Assembly: GCF_030813495.1 (NCBI RefSeq)
Contig: NZ_JAUSUI010000004.1
Location: 186,001-250,000 of the forward strand
Direction of reading: 5' to 3'
Source: Ancylobacter polymorphus
Lineage (GTDB): Bacteria > Pseudomonadota > Alphaproteobacteria > Rhizobiales > Xanthobacteraceae
Length of the DNA stretch: 64,000 nucleotides
The notes below the pieces were generated by a model. That model saw only the letters and a list, made by a program, of their open reading frames with translations. It ran no database searches and was not told where the DNA came from. Both the position numbers and the translations under genes were made by a program. Position 1 is the stretch's first letter, and each line of letters starts with the position of its first letter. Below, piece by piece: positions 37,919 to 46,298 of this stretch.

Positions 37919-38066
37919 TCCGGCGCGCTCCCAGCCGTCACCCTTCCGCCGGCCGTCTTATGGCCGTCGCGCAGACCTGATAGGCGGGCCGGCACGGCCT
38001 GTAAAGCTTCCAGAGCCGCGTCGCGCCCGCTTGTCCCATGCGTTGCCGCATAGGTGCCACGCGGCT

Positions 38067-38744
38067 TCAGGGATGGGAGGCGAAGGTGAGGGCGCTGCTC
38101 GCGCCTTCGGTCGCCGAAGGTGCCGTTACGACATCGGCGGGGATATCGTCCGGCACCGCGCTGGCGACGACCGGACCGTCGCCGGGGTTGACCGGCGGCG
38201 CATCCGCCGGGTCGAGTTCGGGCGCGGCCGCCGGGGTCGTGGACGCGCCCTCAGGCGTGCCGCCGGCGAGGCGGGTCGAGATTTCGGCAAGGCTCTGGGC
38301 GGCGATGCGCTGCACCGTGGCGTCATCGAGATTGTTCCAGACATCCTTGCCGGGGCCGACCTTCTCGCGGCCGGCGACGCGCAGCACGCGGTCGCTATCG
38401 GCGTCGAACACGTCCCACACCCAGTCGACCTCGCCCTTGCCATTGGCGACGGTGGCGGCGAGATAGCCGCGCACCCGGTAGGCCGCCTGCGACCCGCGCG
38501 AGACGACGGGCATCTGCCGGGCCTTGGCCTGATCGGAGAGGTCGGCCACCAGCCGGTTGAACACCGGCTCCGGCGGGCCGTCGATGGATTCGAAGGCGAT
38601 GGTCTTGTTGCCCGAGGAGATGGCGTTCGCCGCCACCGGCTTGTTGCCGCCGCCATTGGTCTGGCAGGCGCCGAGGGCGAGGGCGGCAAGAAGAACCGCA
38701 GTCGTCGTGAGGCGTCGGCCCAGAGGGCGGAAGCGAGCGAGCAT
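38067..38744 (-). CDS. Lipoprotein of unknown function
   Basis: A 225-residue predicted lipoprotein: the basic start, the hydrophobic TTTAVLLAALALGACQ and the lipobox LGAC place the lipid-modified Cys near residue 27. The mature part has a mixed alpha/beta region (about 45-160) with YRVRGYLAATVANGKGEVDWVWDVFD, resembling uncharacterised rhizobial lipoproteins. The C-terminus is Pro/Ala-rich and acidic. It lies 148 bp upstream of the prs start codon on the same strand. Confidence 0.7.
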   Translation of the reverse strand: MLARFRPLGRRLTTTAVLLAALALGACQTNGGGNKPVAANAISSGNKTIAFESIDGPPEPVFNRLVADLSDQAKARQMPVVSRGSQAAYRVRGYLAATVANGKGEVDWVWDVFDADSDRVLRVAGREKVGPGKDVWNNLDDATVQRIAAQSLAEISTRLAGGTPEGASTTPAAAPELDPADAPPVNPGDGPVVASAVPDDIPADVVTAPSATEGASSALTFASHP

Positions 38745-38830
38745 GAACCATTCCCTGTGGGCCGGTCGCGCCGCGTGTCCCTGCCGAAGCAGGGCCGCGA
38801 ACGTCGCCGGCGGACGGGAAAGGGTTAAAA

Positions 38831-39994
38831 CTAATTAACGATCAGGTCCAGAGGGGCGGGCGTTAAGCCCTCGTTAGTGTTAACGCCGACGAGATAGGTG
38901 CGCCCCAGGCACATGGCGGTGCCGGTGTCGCTGTCCATCAGGATCATGTGCGCGAACAGCACCATGCCGGGCTCCAGAACCCAGGGATTGTTCTCGTAGA
39001 ACATCGGCGGGTCCATCCAGGAGGGGGTGAATTTGGCGCCCAGCGAATAGCCGCAGGCCGCCAAGCGGTGCTTTTCCAGCCCGTGCCCGTCCATCACATG
39101 CGCATGGGCGGCGAACACCTCGCCGGCGGTACGGCCCGGCACCATGGCATGGGCGCAGGCTTCCAGCGCCTGTTTCGCCGCCGCGAACAGCTCCAGATGC
39201 CGGTCGCGCGGCGGGCCGATCACCACCGTCTCCATCATCGCCGCATGGTAGTGGCGATAGGCGCCGGCCCATTCCAGGGTGAGCTGGTCTTCGTCGCCGA
39301 GCACGCGCCGGCCGCTCTTGTAGCGGCAGAGCAGCGCGTCCGCGCCCGAGCCGATGATGAACTCATTGGCGGGATAGTCGCCGCCGCCCCTAAAGATGGC
39401 GCCCTGCATCGCCGCCAGCACCTCGCCCTCGTCGACGCCCGGCGCGATGGTGGCGAGCGCCGCCTCGCGCGCGGCCAGAGCGAGCTTGCCGGCCTGCCGG
39501 ACATAGAGAATCTCGGCCGCCGATTTCACCGCCCGCAGCCGGTCCACCAGACGCGAGGCGTCGATGAGCGTGGCGATGCCGTCAAAGGCGGCGTCGAGCT
39601 TCTTTCCATTGGCGGCGGTGAGGCCGTAGCTCTCATATTCCACGCCGATGCGCCCGCCCGCGCCGCCCAGCTCCGTCACCATGGCGCGCAGCTGCTGCTG
39701 CGGCGTGGCGTCGGCGCGGTCGGTCCAGACGCGGATGTCCTGGATCAGCGAGGTGTGCTGCGCCTGCCGCAGATCCGCCGAGCGGGTGAGCAAAGCGAGC
39801 CGCCCATCCGCGCCGAGCCACAGCGCCTGGAAGAAGCAGAAGCCGAACGTGTCATAGCCGGTGAGCCAGTACATGGACTCCTGCTGGAACATCAGCAGCC
39901 CGTCGAGCCGCTGTTCCGCCATGACGGTGAGCAGGCGCTGGCGGCGGCGCTCGAATTCGGGTGCGGTGAAATGCAGGGTCATGGCGAAGCTCAC
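38831..39994 (-). CDS. M24 family metallopeptidase (Xaa-Pro type)
   Basis: A 387-residue pita-bread protein of the aminopeptidase P/creatinase group. It has an N-terminal creatinase-like domain (to about 145) and a C-terminal catalytic domain. The usual five metal ligands (two Asp, one His, two Glu) are not all obvious, since the position normally D-x-G reads LEWAGAYRHYHA, so it may bind metal atypically or be a creatinase-like hydrolase. The GTG start overlaps the pgeF stop (GTGA); an ATG four codons in (39982) is an alternative. It is the last gene of the lgt-midA-pgeF chain. Confidence 0.8.
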   Translation of the reverse strand: MSFAMTLHFTAPEFERRRQRLLTVMAEQRLDGLLMFQQESMYWLTGYDTFGFCFFQALWLGADGRLALLTRSADLRQAQHTSLIQDIRVWTDRADATPQQQLRAMVTELGGAGGRIGVEYESYGLTAANGKKLDAAFDGIATLIDASRLVDRLRAVKSAAEILYVRQAGKLALAAREAALATIAPGVDEGEVLAAMQGAIFRGGGDYPANEFIIGSGADALLCRYKSGRRVLGDEDQLTLEWAGAYRHYHAAMMETVVIGPPRDRHLELFAAAKQALEACAHAMVPGRTAGEVFAAHAHVMDGHGLEKHRLAACGYSLGAKFTPSWMDPPMFYENNPWVLEPGMVLFAHMILMDSDTGTAMCLGRTYLVGVNTNEGLTPAPLDLIVN

Positions 39995-40752
39995 ACCAGG
40001 GTGATGGCGGCGATCAGGCGTCCATAGTCGGGCTCGCCGCGATGGGTGGCGCGGCGATAGGAGAAGAATCGCGCCTCGTCGGCATAGGTGTCGAGGCCGA
40101 GATCGTCGATGGTGCCGACGCCGAGCGCGGTGAGCCGGGCGGCGATGTAGCCGGGCAGGTCGAACAGCGCATGGTCCGGCCGGGGCGAGGGGACGAGGAA
40201 GCGCGCATTGCCGGCGTCGAGGCCGGTGAGCGTTTCAATGAAATCCGGCCCGACCTCATAGCTCGGCTGCCGGATCAGCGGGCCGATGGCGGCGACGATG
40301 TTTCCGCGCCGGGCGCCGAGTTCTTCCATGCGGGCGAGCGTGGCGTCGAGCACGCCCCCGACCGCGCCCTTCCAGCCGGCATGGGCGGCGCCGACGACGC
40401 GGGCGTGCGGGTCGGCGAACAGCACCGGCCCGCAATCGGCGATGGTGACGGCGGCGGCGATGCCGGGCGTCGCGGTGGCGACCGCATCGGCCTTCGGCCG
40501 CTCGTCCCACAGCCGGTCCACGATCACGCAATCGGGCGAATGGATCTGCCAGGCGGTGAGCAGATGACCGGACGGCACGCCGAGCGCGGCTTCCATGCGG
40601 GCGCGGTTCTCCGCGACATGGGCGGGTTCGTCGCGCGAGCCGGTGCCGCCATTGAGCCCGGCATAAATGCCCTGCGACACGCCGTCCTCGCGGGTGAAGA
40701 AAGCGTGGCGGATGCCGGGCAGGGCGCTCAGCGCAGGAGATTCGACCTTCAT
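39991..40752 (-). CDS. pgeF: Peptidoglycan editing factor PgeF (YfiH/laccase-domain family)
   Basis: A 253-residue protein of the DUF152 family. The metal-ligand pattern shows in IHSPDCVIVDRLW, TIADCGPVLFADP and VGAAHAGWKGAVGGVL (Cys and His residues). In E. coli PgeF prevents misincorporation of Ser into muropeptides; other members act as purine nucleoside phosphorylases or phenol oxidases. It overlaps the neighbouring midA-like gene by four bases (ATGA) and the M24 peptidase gene by three (GTGA), so it sits in the middle of a coupled operon. Confidence 0.88.
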   Translation of the reverse strand: MKVESPALSALPGIRHAFFTREDGVSQGIYAGLNGGTGSRDEPAHVAENRARMEAALGVPSGHLLTAWQIHSPDCVIVDRLWDERPKADAVATATPGIAAAVTIADCGPVLFADPHARVVGAAHAGWKGAVGGVLDATLARMEELGARRGNIVAAIGPLIRQPSYEVGPDFIETLTGLDAGNARFLVPSPRPDHALFDLPGYIAARLTALGVGTIDDLGLDTYADEARFFSYRRATHRGEPDYGRLIAAITLV

Positions 40753-41876
40753 GCGGGATTGTCCTCGAACAGCTCGGAAGGGGCGAATCCGGCCGCCATG
40801 TCGAGGGCAGGATGCACCAGGGCGAGCGCCTTGAAGAGGGCGCCCATCTGCCCCTCTTCCGTGCCGGCGAGGCGCAGGCGCGCCGCCTCCACCATTTCCC
40901 GGTCGGCCTCGCTCGCCGCGCGCTTCAGCCGGAAGGCGCGCTCGTCCAGGCCGAGCCGCTCCAGCAGCAGGCCCTGTCCAATGGGGCCGAAGACCCGTGC
41001 GCCGGCCGTGCGGGCGGCATGGGCGAGAGCGGCGAAATCGACATGGGCGGTGAGGTCCGCTTCGCCGGGATGGGCCAGCACATCGTCAAAGGATTGGCGA
41101 TGAAGCGCCTGCAGCGTATCGCCGAAGCCGCCGCCTCGCTCCCGCTCGCCGGCATGGCCGTAATCGACCAGCAGCGCCGCGCCGCCACTCAGGGCGATGC
41201 GGGCACCGAGCGTGGCGGCGATGGAGAGGCCGAGCGGACAGGTTTCCAGCACCGCGCCCAGCGGGGCCGCGGCGAGGCGGGCCTCGCCGCGCGCGTCGAG
41301 ACGGGCGCCGGGGCGCAGGCCGAAAGCGAGCGTGCCGGCGGAATCGAGGCCGACCATGCGCTCGGCGATGCCGTCCGGCGTGCGGACGAACTGGCGGATC
41401 GGCAGCGCGTCGATGAACTCGTTGCCGAGCGCGATCAGCGGGCCGGGCGGCAGCGCCTCGATCCGCTCCACCCATTCGACGGCATGGCCGCGCAGCGTTT
41501 CCGCCTGCCGGGCGCGCAGCCGGGGCGAGGCTTCCACCAGCACCACGCGCGCGGCTTCATGCAGGCCGGGCACGCGGGCGGTGGCGCGCAGCATGTCGGC
41601 CATCATCGTGCCGCGGCCGGGGCCGAATTCGGCGAGGACGAAAGGCGCGGGCGAGCCGAGGCGCAGCCAGGTTTCCGCCGCCCACAGGCCGATGAGTTCG
41701 CCGAACATCTGGCTGATTTCCGGCGCGGTGATGAAATCGCCCGATGTGCCGAAGGGCTCGCGCGTGGTGTAGTAGCCGAGCGTGGGGTGGAACAGGCACT
41801 GTTCCATATAATCGGCGACGGTGATCGGGCCGGTGAGGGCGATCTGCCGGGCGAGCTGTGCCGCCAGCGCGCTCAT
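40749..41876 (-). CDS. MidA/NDUFAF7-like SAM-dependent methyltransferase
   Basis: The 375-residue protein is a DUF185 methyltransferase. The pattern TVADYMEQCLFHPTLGYYTT, GDFITAPEISQMFGELIGLW and LAEFGPGRGTMMADMLR (SAM motif I) is the family signature. Mitochondrial relatives methylate an arginine in complex I subunit NDUFS2, but bacterial roles are unclear. It overlaps lgt by four bases upstream and pgeF by four bases downstream, so its expression follows lgt. No complex I gene is in the window. Confidence 0.9.
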   Translation of the reverse strand: MSALAAQLARQIALTGPITVADYMEQCLFHPTLGYYTTREPFGTSGDFITAPEISQMFGELIGLWAAETWLRLGSPAPFVLAEFGPGRGTMMADMLRATARVPGLHEAARVVLVEASPRLRARQAETLRGHAVEWVERIEALPPGPLIALGNEFIDALPIRQFVRTPDGIAERMVGLDSAGTLAFGLRPGARLDARGEARLAAAPLGAVLETCPLGLSIAATLGARIALSGGAALLVDYGHAGERERGGGFGDTLQALHRQSFDDVLAHPGEADLTAHVDFAALAHAARTAGARVFGPIGQGLLLERLGLDERAFRLKRAASEADREMVEAARLRLAGTEEGQMGALFKALALVHPALDMAAGFAPSELFEDNPA

Positions 41877-42718
41877 GCGGCACCTGCGCGGAGCGCCGGG
41901 CGCTGGCGGGCGCGCCAGACGAGCCAGCTCCCCAGCGCCAGCATGGGCAGGGAGAGCAGCATGCCCATGGTCAGCCAGCCGCCGAAGAGATAGCCGAGCT
42001 GCGGGTCCGGCTCGCGGAAGAACTCGACGAAGATGCGGGCGCAGCCATAGAGGAACACGAACATTCCGGCCACCGTGCCCGGCCGGGTCAGCGCGCCGGC
42101 GCGGATGGCGAGCTGCAGGATGAGGAAGATCGCCAGCCCCTCCAGCCCGGCTTCATAGAGCTGGCTCGGATGGCGCGGCTCCGGCCCGCCATGCGGGAAG
42201 ACGAAGGCCCAGGCGACATCGGTCGGCCGGCCCCACAATTCGCCATTGATGAAATTCGCCAGCCGCCCGAGCAACAGGCCGACCGGCACCACCGAGGCGG
42301 CGATATCAAGCATGGAGACGAAGGGCAGGCCCCGCCGCCGGCAGAACAGGTACATGGCGAGGATGGAGCCGAGAAAGCCGCCATGGAAGGCCATGCCGCC
42401 ATGCCACAGGGTGAAGGCCTGCAGCGGGTTTTCGGCATAGAAGGGCAGGTTGTAGAACAGCACATAGCCGATGCGCCCGCCGAGGATGACGCCGACCGCG
42501 ATCCACACCACCGCGTCGTCGAACTCCTCCGGCTTGATCGGCGCCTGTCCGCCCCACAGCGCCGGGCTGGAACACAGCCGCTTGGCCATCCACCAGCCGA
42601 ACAGCAGGCCGCCAATATAGGCCAGCGCGTACCAGCGTATGGCGAAGGGGCCGAGCTCGATCAGCACCGGGTCGATATTGGGAAAGGGCAAAGCGAGCAG
42701 CGGCGGTGTGAGCAGCAT
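41873..42718 (-). CDS. lgt: Prolipoprotein diacylglyceryl transferase
   Basis: Lgt transfers diacylglyceryl from phosphatidylglycerol to the lipobox Cys of prolipoproteins in the inner membrane. The 281-residue protein has about seven helices. Diagnostic motifs are RIGYVLFYNLPFY, HGGMAFHGGFLG, GRLANFINGELWGRPTD and RHPSQLYEAGLEG. It is first in a four-gene overlapping operon with midA, pgeF and an M24 peptidase. Confidence 0.95.
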   Translation of the reverse strand: MLLTPPLLALPFPNIDPVLIELGPFAIRWYALAYIGGLLFGWWMAKRLCSSPALWGGQAPIKPEEFDDAVVWIAVGVILGGRIGYVLFYNLPFYAENPLQAFTLWHGGMAFHGGFLGSILAMYLFCRRRGLPFVSMLDIAASVVPVGLLLGRLANFINGELWGRPTDVAWAFVFPHGGPEPRHPSQLYEAGLEGLAIFLILQLAIRAGALTRPGTVAGMFVFLYGCARIFVEFFREPDPQLGYLFGGWLTMGMLLSLPMLALGSWLVWRARQRPALRAGAA

Positions 42719-42923
42719 CGGACCTCTCGGCGGAAGGGCGCGCGGCCGGCGGCGGACGTGCGGAAGGCGGCATCTTCGCTTTGCCCCCGTTGCGTGACGG
42801 GATCAAGGCGCCTGTGCCCGCCGCGCACCGCGCAGAGGCCGCTCCCCTTGCGATCACCGCCCGGCCGCCCCATTGTTTCTGCAAAGGCACGGCATTGGTC
42901 CGGCCTCATCCCGGGAGATGACC

Positions 42924-43211
42924 ATGACCCAGACCACCGGCCGGATCTTCGACGATTTCGCCAAGCTGATGAACGACGCGGCCGGCGTCGCCACCGGCGT
43001 GCGTCGTGAGGCGGAAGGCGTGATGCGCGCCCAGGCCGAGCGCATCCTGCGCGAGCTCGATGTCGTCACCCGCGAGGAATTCGAGACGGTGAAGGAACTC
43101 GCCGCCGCCGCGCGCGAGGAGAATGAGCGGCTCGCCGCCCGCATCGCCGCGCTGGAGGCCCGCGAGTCCAAGCTTGAGGCGACGATCGATCCGCCCGATT
43201 CGCTTGGCTGA
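42924..43211 (+). CDS. ubiK: UbiK/BMFP-like accessory factor
   Basis: A 95-residue protein similar to UbiK (YqiC), which supports ubiquinone synthesis in E. coli and forms a trimeric coiled coil. It has TGRIFDDFAKLMNDAAGVA, a charged middle part and the C-terminal heptads LAARIAALEARESKL. The ATG at 42924 is preferred to one at 42918 because GGGAG is then spaced six bases away. In alphaproteobacteria homologues are also called membrane fusogenic proteins. Confidence 0.78.
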   Translation: MTQTTGRIFDDFAKLMNDAAGVATGVRREAEGVMRAQAERILRELDVVTREEFETVKELAAAAREENERLAARIAALEARESKLEATIDPPDSLG

Positions 43212-43301
43212 GCCATTCGTCCGCCTGGCTTGTGGACGCTTCGACACGGCGCTTGCCGCGCCGGGCCGAATCCCGCGACAAGTCAATAGTGCCAATTTTC
43301 G

Positions 43302-43329
43302 CCATGGCCCGTTTTTATACGGACCATGG
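43302..43329. promoter_or_regulatory. Palindromic hairpin upstream of the ybjN-like gene
   Basis: CCATGG plus CCGT (with one intervening C) is mirrored by ACGG plus CCATGG, with loop TTTTAT. The element is AT-richer than its surroundings and lies 140 bp before the next gene. It could be an operator or RNA hairpin. Confidence 0.4.
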
Positions 43330-43469
43330 TACAACGGTCGTAGCGAGGTACGGATTCAGCGCGATATAGTTGGGACGACGGCGATTCGTTCGATTCTTGA
43401 ACGGCTTGCCGCAACCGTCGCGTTGCGTGCGTTCGACCCCCTCCGCGTCCCACCCTCGCGAGGTCGAGC

Positions 43470-43970
43470 ATGACCCATACTAGTGACTTCGAGACCGACA
43501 TCAGCCTCAACCCGCTGGATCTCGTCGAGCGCATGGCCGCGCTCAACGAATGGGCCTTCGAGCGCTCGGCCGAGGACGAGATCACCATCTCCCTCGAAGG
43601 GCGCTGGACGGATTGCCATGTCTCGTTCCAGTGGATGGACGAGGTCGAGGCCCTGCACATCGCCTGCGCCTTCGATCTCAAGGTGCCGGAGAAGCGCAAG
43701 ACCGAGGTGCTGCGCCTGCTCTCGCTCATCAACGAACAGATGTGGGTCGGCCATTTCGACCTCTGGTCGAAGGAAGGCGTCATCATGTTCCGCCATGCGC
43801 TGCTGCTGGCCGGGGCGGAAGCCACCGACCGCCAGTGCGAGGTGCTGATGGAATGCGCCATCGAGGCGGTGGAGCGCTATTTCCCCGCCTTCCAGTTCGT
43901 CGTCTGGGCCGGCAAGACCGCCCGCGAGGCGATGGACGCCACCCTGTTCGAGACCGTCGGCGAAGCCTGA
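43470..43970 (+). CDS. YbjN domain-containing protein
   Basis: A 166-residue soluble protein of the YbjN family, whose members are thought to act in stress or in sensory or regulatory roles. Typical features are FDLKVPEKRKTEVLRLLSLINEQ, split into two helices, and WVGHFDLW followed by IMFRHALLLAG. The ATG is near GAGGTCGAGC. The gene lies 102 bp before proC on the same strand. Confidence 0.78.
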   Translation: MTHTSDFETDISLNPLDLVERMAALNEWAFERSAEDEITISLEGRWTDCHVSFQWMDEVEALHIACAFDLKVPEKRKTEVLRLLSLINEQMWVGHFDLWSKEGVIMFRHALLLAGAEATDRQCEVLMECAIEAVERYFPAFQFVVWAGKTAREAMDATLFETVGEA

Positions 43971-44072
43971 GCGGCGTCGCCGGCGCACTTCCCACCATTG
44001 CCAAAGACGCGCGCGGGCGGCACTAAGGCCGCGTGACGGCGCGCGGGGGCGCGCGGGCAGGGGAGTTCCACG

Positions 44073-44897
44073 ATGGCCACACTTTCCGACATTCCCGGGC
44101 GGGTGCTGCTTGTCGGCGCCGGCAAGATGGGCGGCGCCATGCTGGAAGGCTGGCTTGATCTCGGGCTCGATCCGGCGCGGGCGGCGGTGATCGACCCGGC
44201 GCCGCCGGCGGAAGTTGCTGCCCTCATCGAGGCGCGCGGCGTGGCGCTGAACCCGCTCAATGGCGGCCCGCCGGCGGTGATGCTGCTGGCGGTGAAGCCG
44301 CAGGTGGCCCCCGACGTGCTCGCCCGCGTGGCGGGGCTGGCCGATGCCGGCACGCTCATCGTCTCCGTCATGGCGGGGCGCACGCTCGGCTTTCTCCAAT
44401 CCTACTTCCCCGCCGGGGCGGCCGTGGTCCGCTCCATTCCCAATACGCCGGCGGCGATCGGGCGCGGGGTGACGGTGGCGGTGGCCAATGGCGCCGTGAG
44501 CCCCGACCAGATGAACATCGCCGACGCGCTGCTGCGCGCCACCGGCGGGGTGGAATGGGTTGAGGACGAGGCGCTGATCGATGTCGCCACCGCCGTTTCC
44601 GGCTCCGGCCCGGCCTATGTGTTCCTGCTGGCCGAGGCGCTGGCGGCGGCGGGGGCGCAGGCGGGCCTGCCCGCCGACATGGCCGACCGGCTGGCGCGGG
44701 CGACGGTGGCGGGCGCGGGCGAGCTGATGGTTCGTACCGGCATCGACCCGGCGCAGCTGCGCCGCAATGTCACCTCGCCCAACGGCACCACGGCGGCGGC
44801 GCTCGCCGTGCTGATGGATGAGGAAAAGGGCTTCGGACCGCTGCTGTCCGAGGCGGTGGCGGCCGCCGCGCGGCGTTCGCGCGAACTCGCGGGCTGA
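44073..44897 (+). CDS. proC: Pyrroline-5-carboxylate reductase
   Basis: ProC reduces pyrroline-5-carboxylate to proline with NADPH. The 274-residue protein has VLLVGAGKMGGAMLEGWLD at the N-terminus (Rossmann fold), SIPNTPAAIGRG, AVSGSGPAYVFLLAEAL and the C-terminal VTSPNGTTAAAL. Length and motifs are canonical. It follows the ybjN-like gene and precedes the TetR regulator on the same strand. Confidence 0.95.
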   Translation: MATLSDIPGRVLLVGAGKMGGAMLEGWLDLGLDPARAAVIDPAPPAEVAALIEARGVALNPLNGGPPAVMLLAVKPQVAPDVLARVAGLADAGTLIVSVMAGRTLGFLQSYFPAGAAVVRSIPNTPAAIGRGVTVAVANGAVSPDQMNIADALLRATGGVEWVEDEALIDVATAVSGSGPAYVFLLAEALAAAGAQAGLPADMADRLARATVAGAGELMVRTGIDPAQLRRNVTSPNGTTAAALAVLMDEEKGFGPLLSEAVAAAARRSRELAG

Positions 44898-45009
44898 GCG
44901 CTCCCGCTTTCGTGCGCGGACCCTGCCGGGATTTGCCGCGCGGGGGCTTCTCCAGTGCCGTGCCGCGCCTTACATCAGGGTAAGGCAACGTTCAGGACTG
45001 GAGGTCATC

Positions 45010-45726
45010 ATGGCACGCTCCGCGGGAACGAAGGCAACCACCGACAGGCCGAGCGAGGGCCGCGCCCTCGCCCTCGACAGCTTTATGCGGCTGCTGGCGC
45101 GCAAACCCTTCGAGCGCATCAGCCTCGGCGAGGTGGCGGATGAGGCGAAAATGCCGCTTGCCGAGCTGCGCGCCGCTTTCGGCTCCACCTTCGACATGCT
45201 CTCCGGCTTCCTGCGCGAGGTCGATTCCAAGGTGCTCGCCGCCCCCACGGACGACATGGCGGACGAGCCGGCCCGCGACCGGCTGGTCGATGTGCTGATG
45301 CGCCGGCTCGATGTGCTGGCGCCGCACAAGGCGGCGCTGCGCTCGCTGATGGACTCGGCCCGGCGCAACCCGTTCTTCGCCCTGGCGCTGAACAAGCTTT
45401 CCGTGCGCTCGCAGCAATGGATGCTCGCGGCGGCGCGCATCGATACGGCCGGCCTCAAGGGCGCGGTGCGGGCGCAGGGGCTGGCGCTGGTGTTCGGCCG
45501 CGTGCTGCAGACCTTCCTCAGCGACGACGACCCCGCGCTGGCCCGCACCATGGCGGCGCTGGACCGCGAGCTGGCGCGCGGCGAGCGGGCGCTCGGCCTG
45601 ATCGAGGGCGCGGTGTGCCTCGCCACCGGCGGACGCCGTGGGCGTCGCGGCACCGACACCCCCGCCGAGGCGGCCACCAGCGAGGCGGCGTCGCCCGCGC
45701 CGCCGGACGCGCCGGTCATGGCGTGA
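45010..45726 (+). CDS. TetR family transcriptional regulator
   Basis: A 238-residue regulator with an N-terminal helix-turn-helix (about 20-65) in LDSFMRLLARKPFERISLGE and VADEAKMPLAELRAAFGSTF. The C-terminal ligand domain is unusual and Ala-rich, ending in a Pro/Ala tail with EAASPAP. The ATG is preceded by GGAGG. Its target is not evident; it may regulate itself or the csaA gene that follows. Confidence 0.85.
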   Translation: MARSAGTKATTDRPSEGRALALDSFMRLLARKPFERISLGEVADEAKMPLAELRAAFGSTFDMLSGFLREVDSKVLAAPTDDMADEPARDRLVDVLMRRLDVLAPHKAALRSLMDSARRNPFFALALNKLSVRSQQWMLAAARIDTAGLKGAVRAQGLALVFGRVLQTFLSDDDPALARTMAALDRELARGERALGLIEGAVCLATGGRRGRRGTDTPAEAATSEAASPAPPDAPVMA

Positions 45727-45766
45727 CATCGGCGCGGGGCTTTCGCGTAGACTGACCGCCGGAATC

Positions 45767-45791
45767 ACCCCGCGCGCGTATGGCGCGGGGT
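45767..45791. other. Hairpin between tetR and csaA
   Basis: ACCCCGCGC and GCGCGGGGT form a perfect 9-bp stem with a 7-base loop. There is no U-tract, so it may be an intrinsic pause, a factor-dependent terminator or neither. Confidence 0.4.
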
Positions 45792-45819
45792 TCGCGGCGT
45801 TCAGCTTGAGGCGTTCATC

Positions 45820-46173
45820 ATGAGTCTTGCCCCCATCGAACAGATCACGATCGCGGATTTCCTCAAGGTCGACATCCGCGTCGGCACCATCATCCAGGCC
45901 GAGCCCTTTCCCGAAGCGCGCAAGCCGGCGATCAGACTGGTGATCGATTTCGGCCCGCATATCGGCTGCAAGAAATCCTCGGCGCAGATCACCGTGCATT
46001 ACGCGCCGGAGGACCTCATCGGGCGGCAGGTGGCGGCGGTGGTGAACTTTCCCCCGCGCCAGATCGGCCCGGTCATGTCCGAAGTGCTCACCCTCGGCTT
46101 TCCCGACGCCGACGGCGCTGTGGTGCTGTTCAAGCCGGACCAGGATGTGCCCAACGGCGCGCGGCTGTTCTGA
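45820..46173 (+). CDS. CsaA-type tRNA-binding protein
   Basis: A 117-residue single OB-fold protein of the tRNA_bind/CsaA type, like the C-terminal domain of methionyl-tRNA synthetase. The start [20 protein letters not shown], followed by [11 protein letters not shown] and [21 protein letters not shown], is characteristic. In Bacillus CsaA acts as a chaperone for exported proteins. A repeat follows 8 bp later. Confidence 0.88.
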   Translation: MSLAPIEQITIADFLKVDIRVGTIIQAEPFPEARKPAIRLVIDFGPHIGCKKSSAQITVHYAPEDLIGRQVAAVVNFPPRQIGPVMSEVLTLGFPDADGAVVLFKPDQDVPNGARLF

Positions 46174-46181
46174 GCATTAGC

Positions 46182-46271
46182 CGTCATCCCGGCCGAGCGA
46201 CGCGAGAGCCGGGATCGCGTCCCCATTTCCGCCTACGATCCCGGCTCGCCCTTCGGGCGTCCGGGATGACG
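46182..46271. repeat. 90-bp palindromic repeat after csaA
   Basis: The outer CGTCATCCCGGCCGAGCGAC is mirrored by TCCGGGATGACG at the right end, with inner GCCGGGATC/GATCCCGGC arms. It is the same family as the repeat at 877-982 and the fragment at 1-56. It lies between csaA and the convergent histidine kinase gene, where it could block transcription read-through. Confidence 0.7.
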
Positions 46272-46298
46272 GGTGAATGGGGGGCGAGGCGCGGCGTC

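Noticed and set aside
43360-43370. TATAGT as a promoter for the ybjN-like gene
   Set aside because: No acceptable -35 box is found 16-18 bp upstream.
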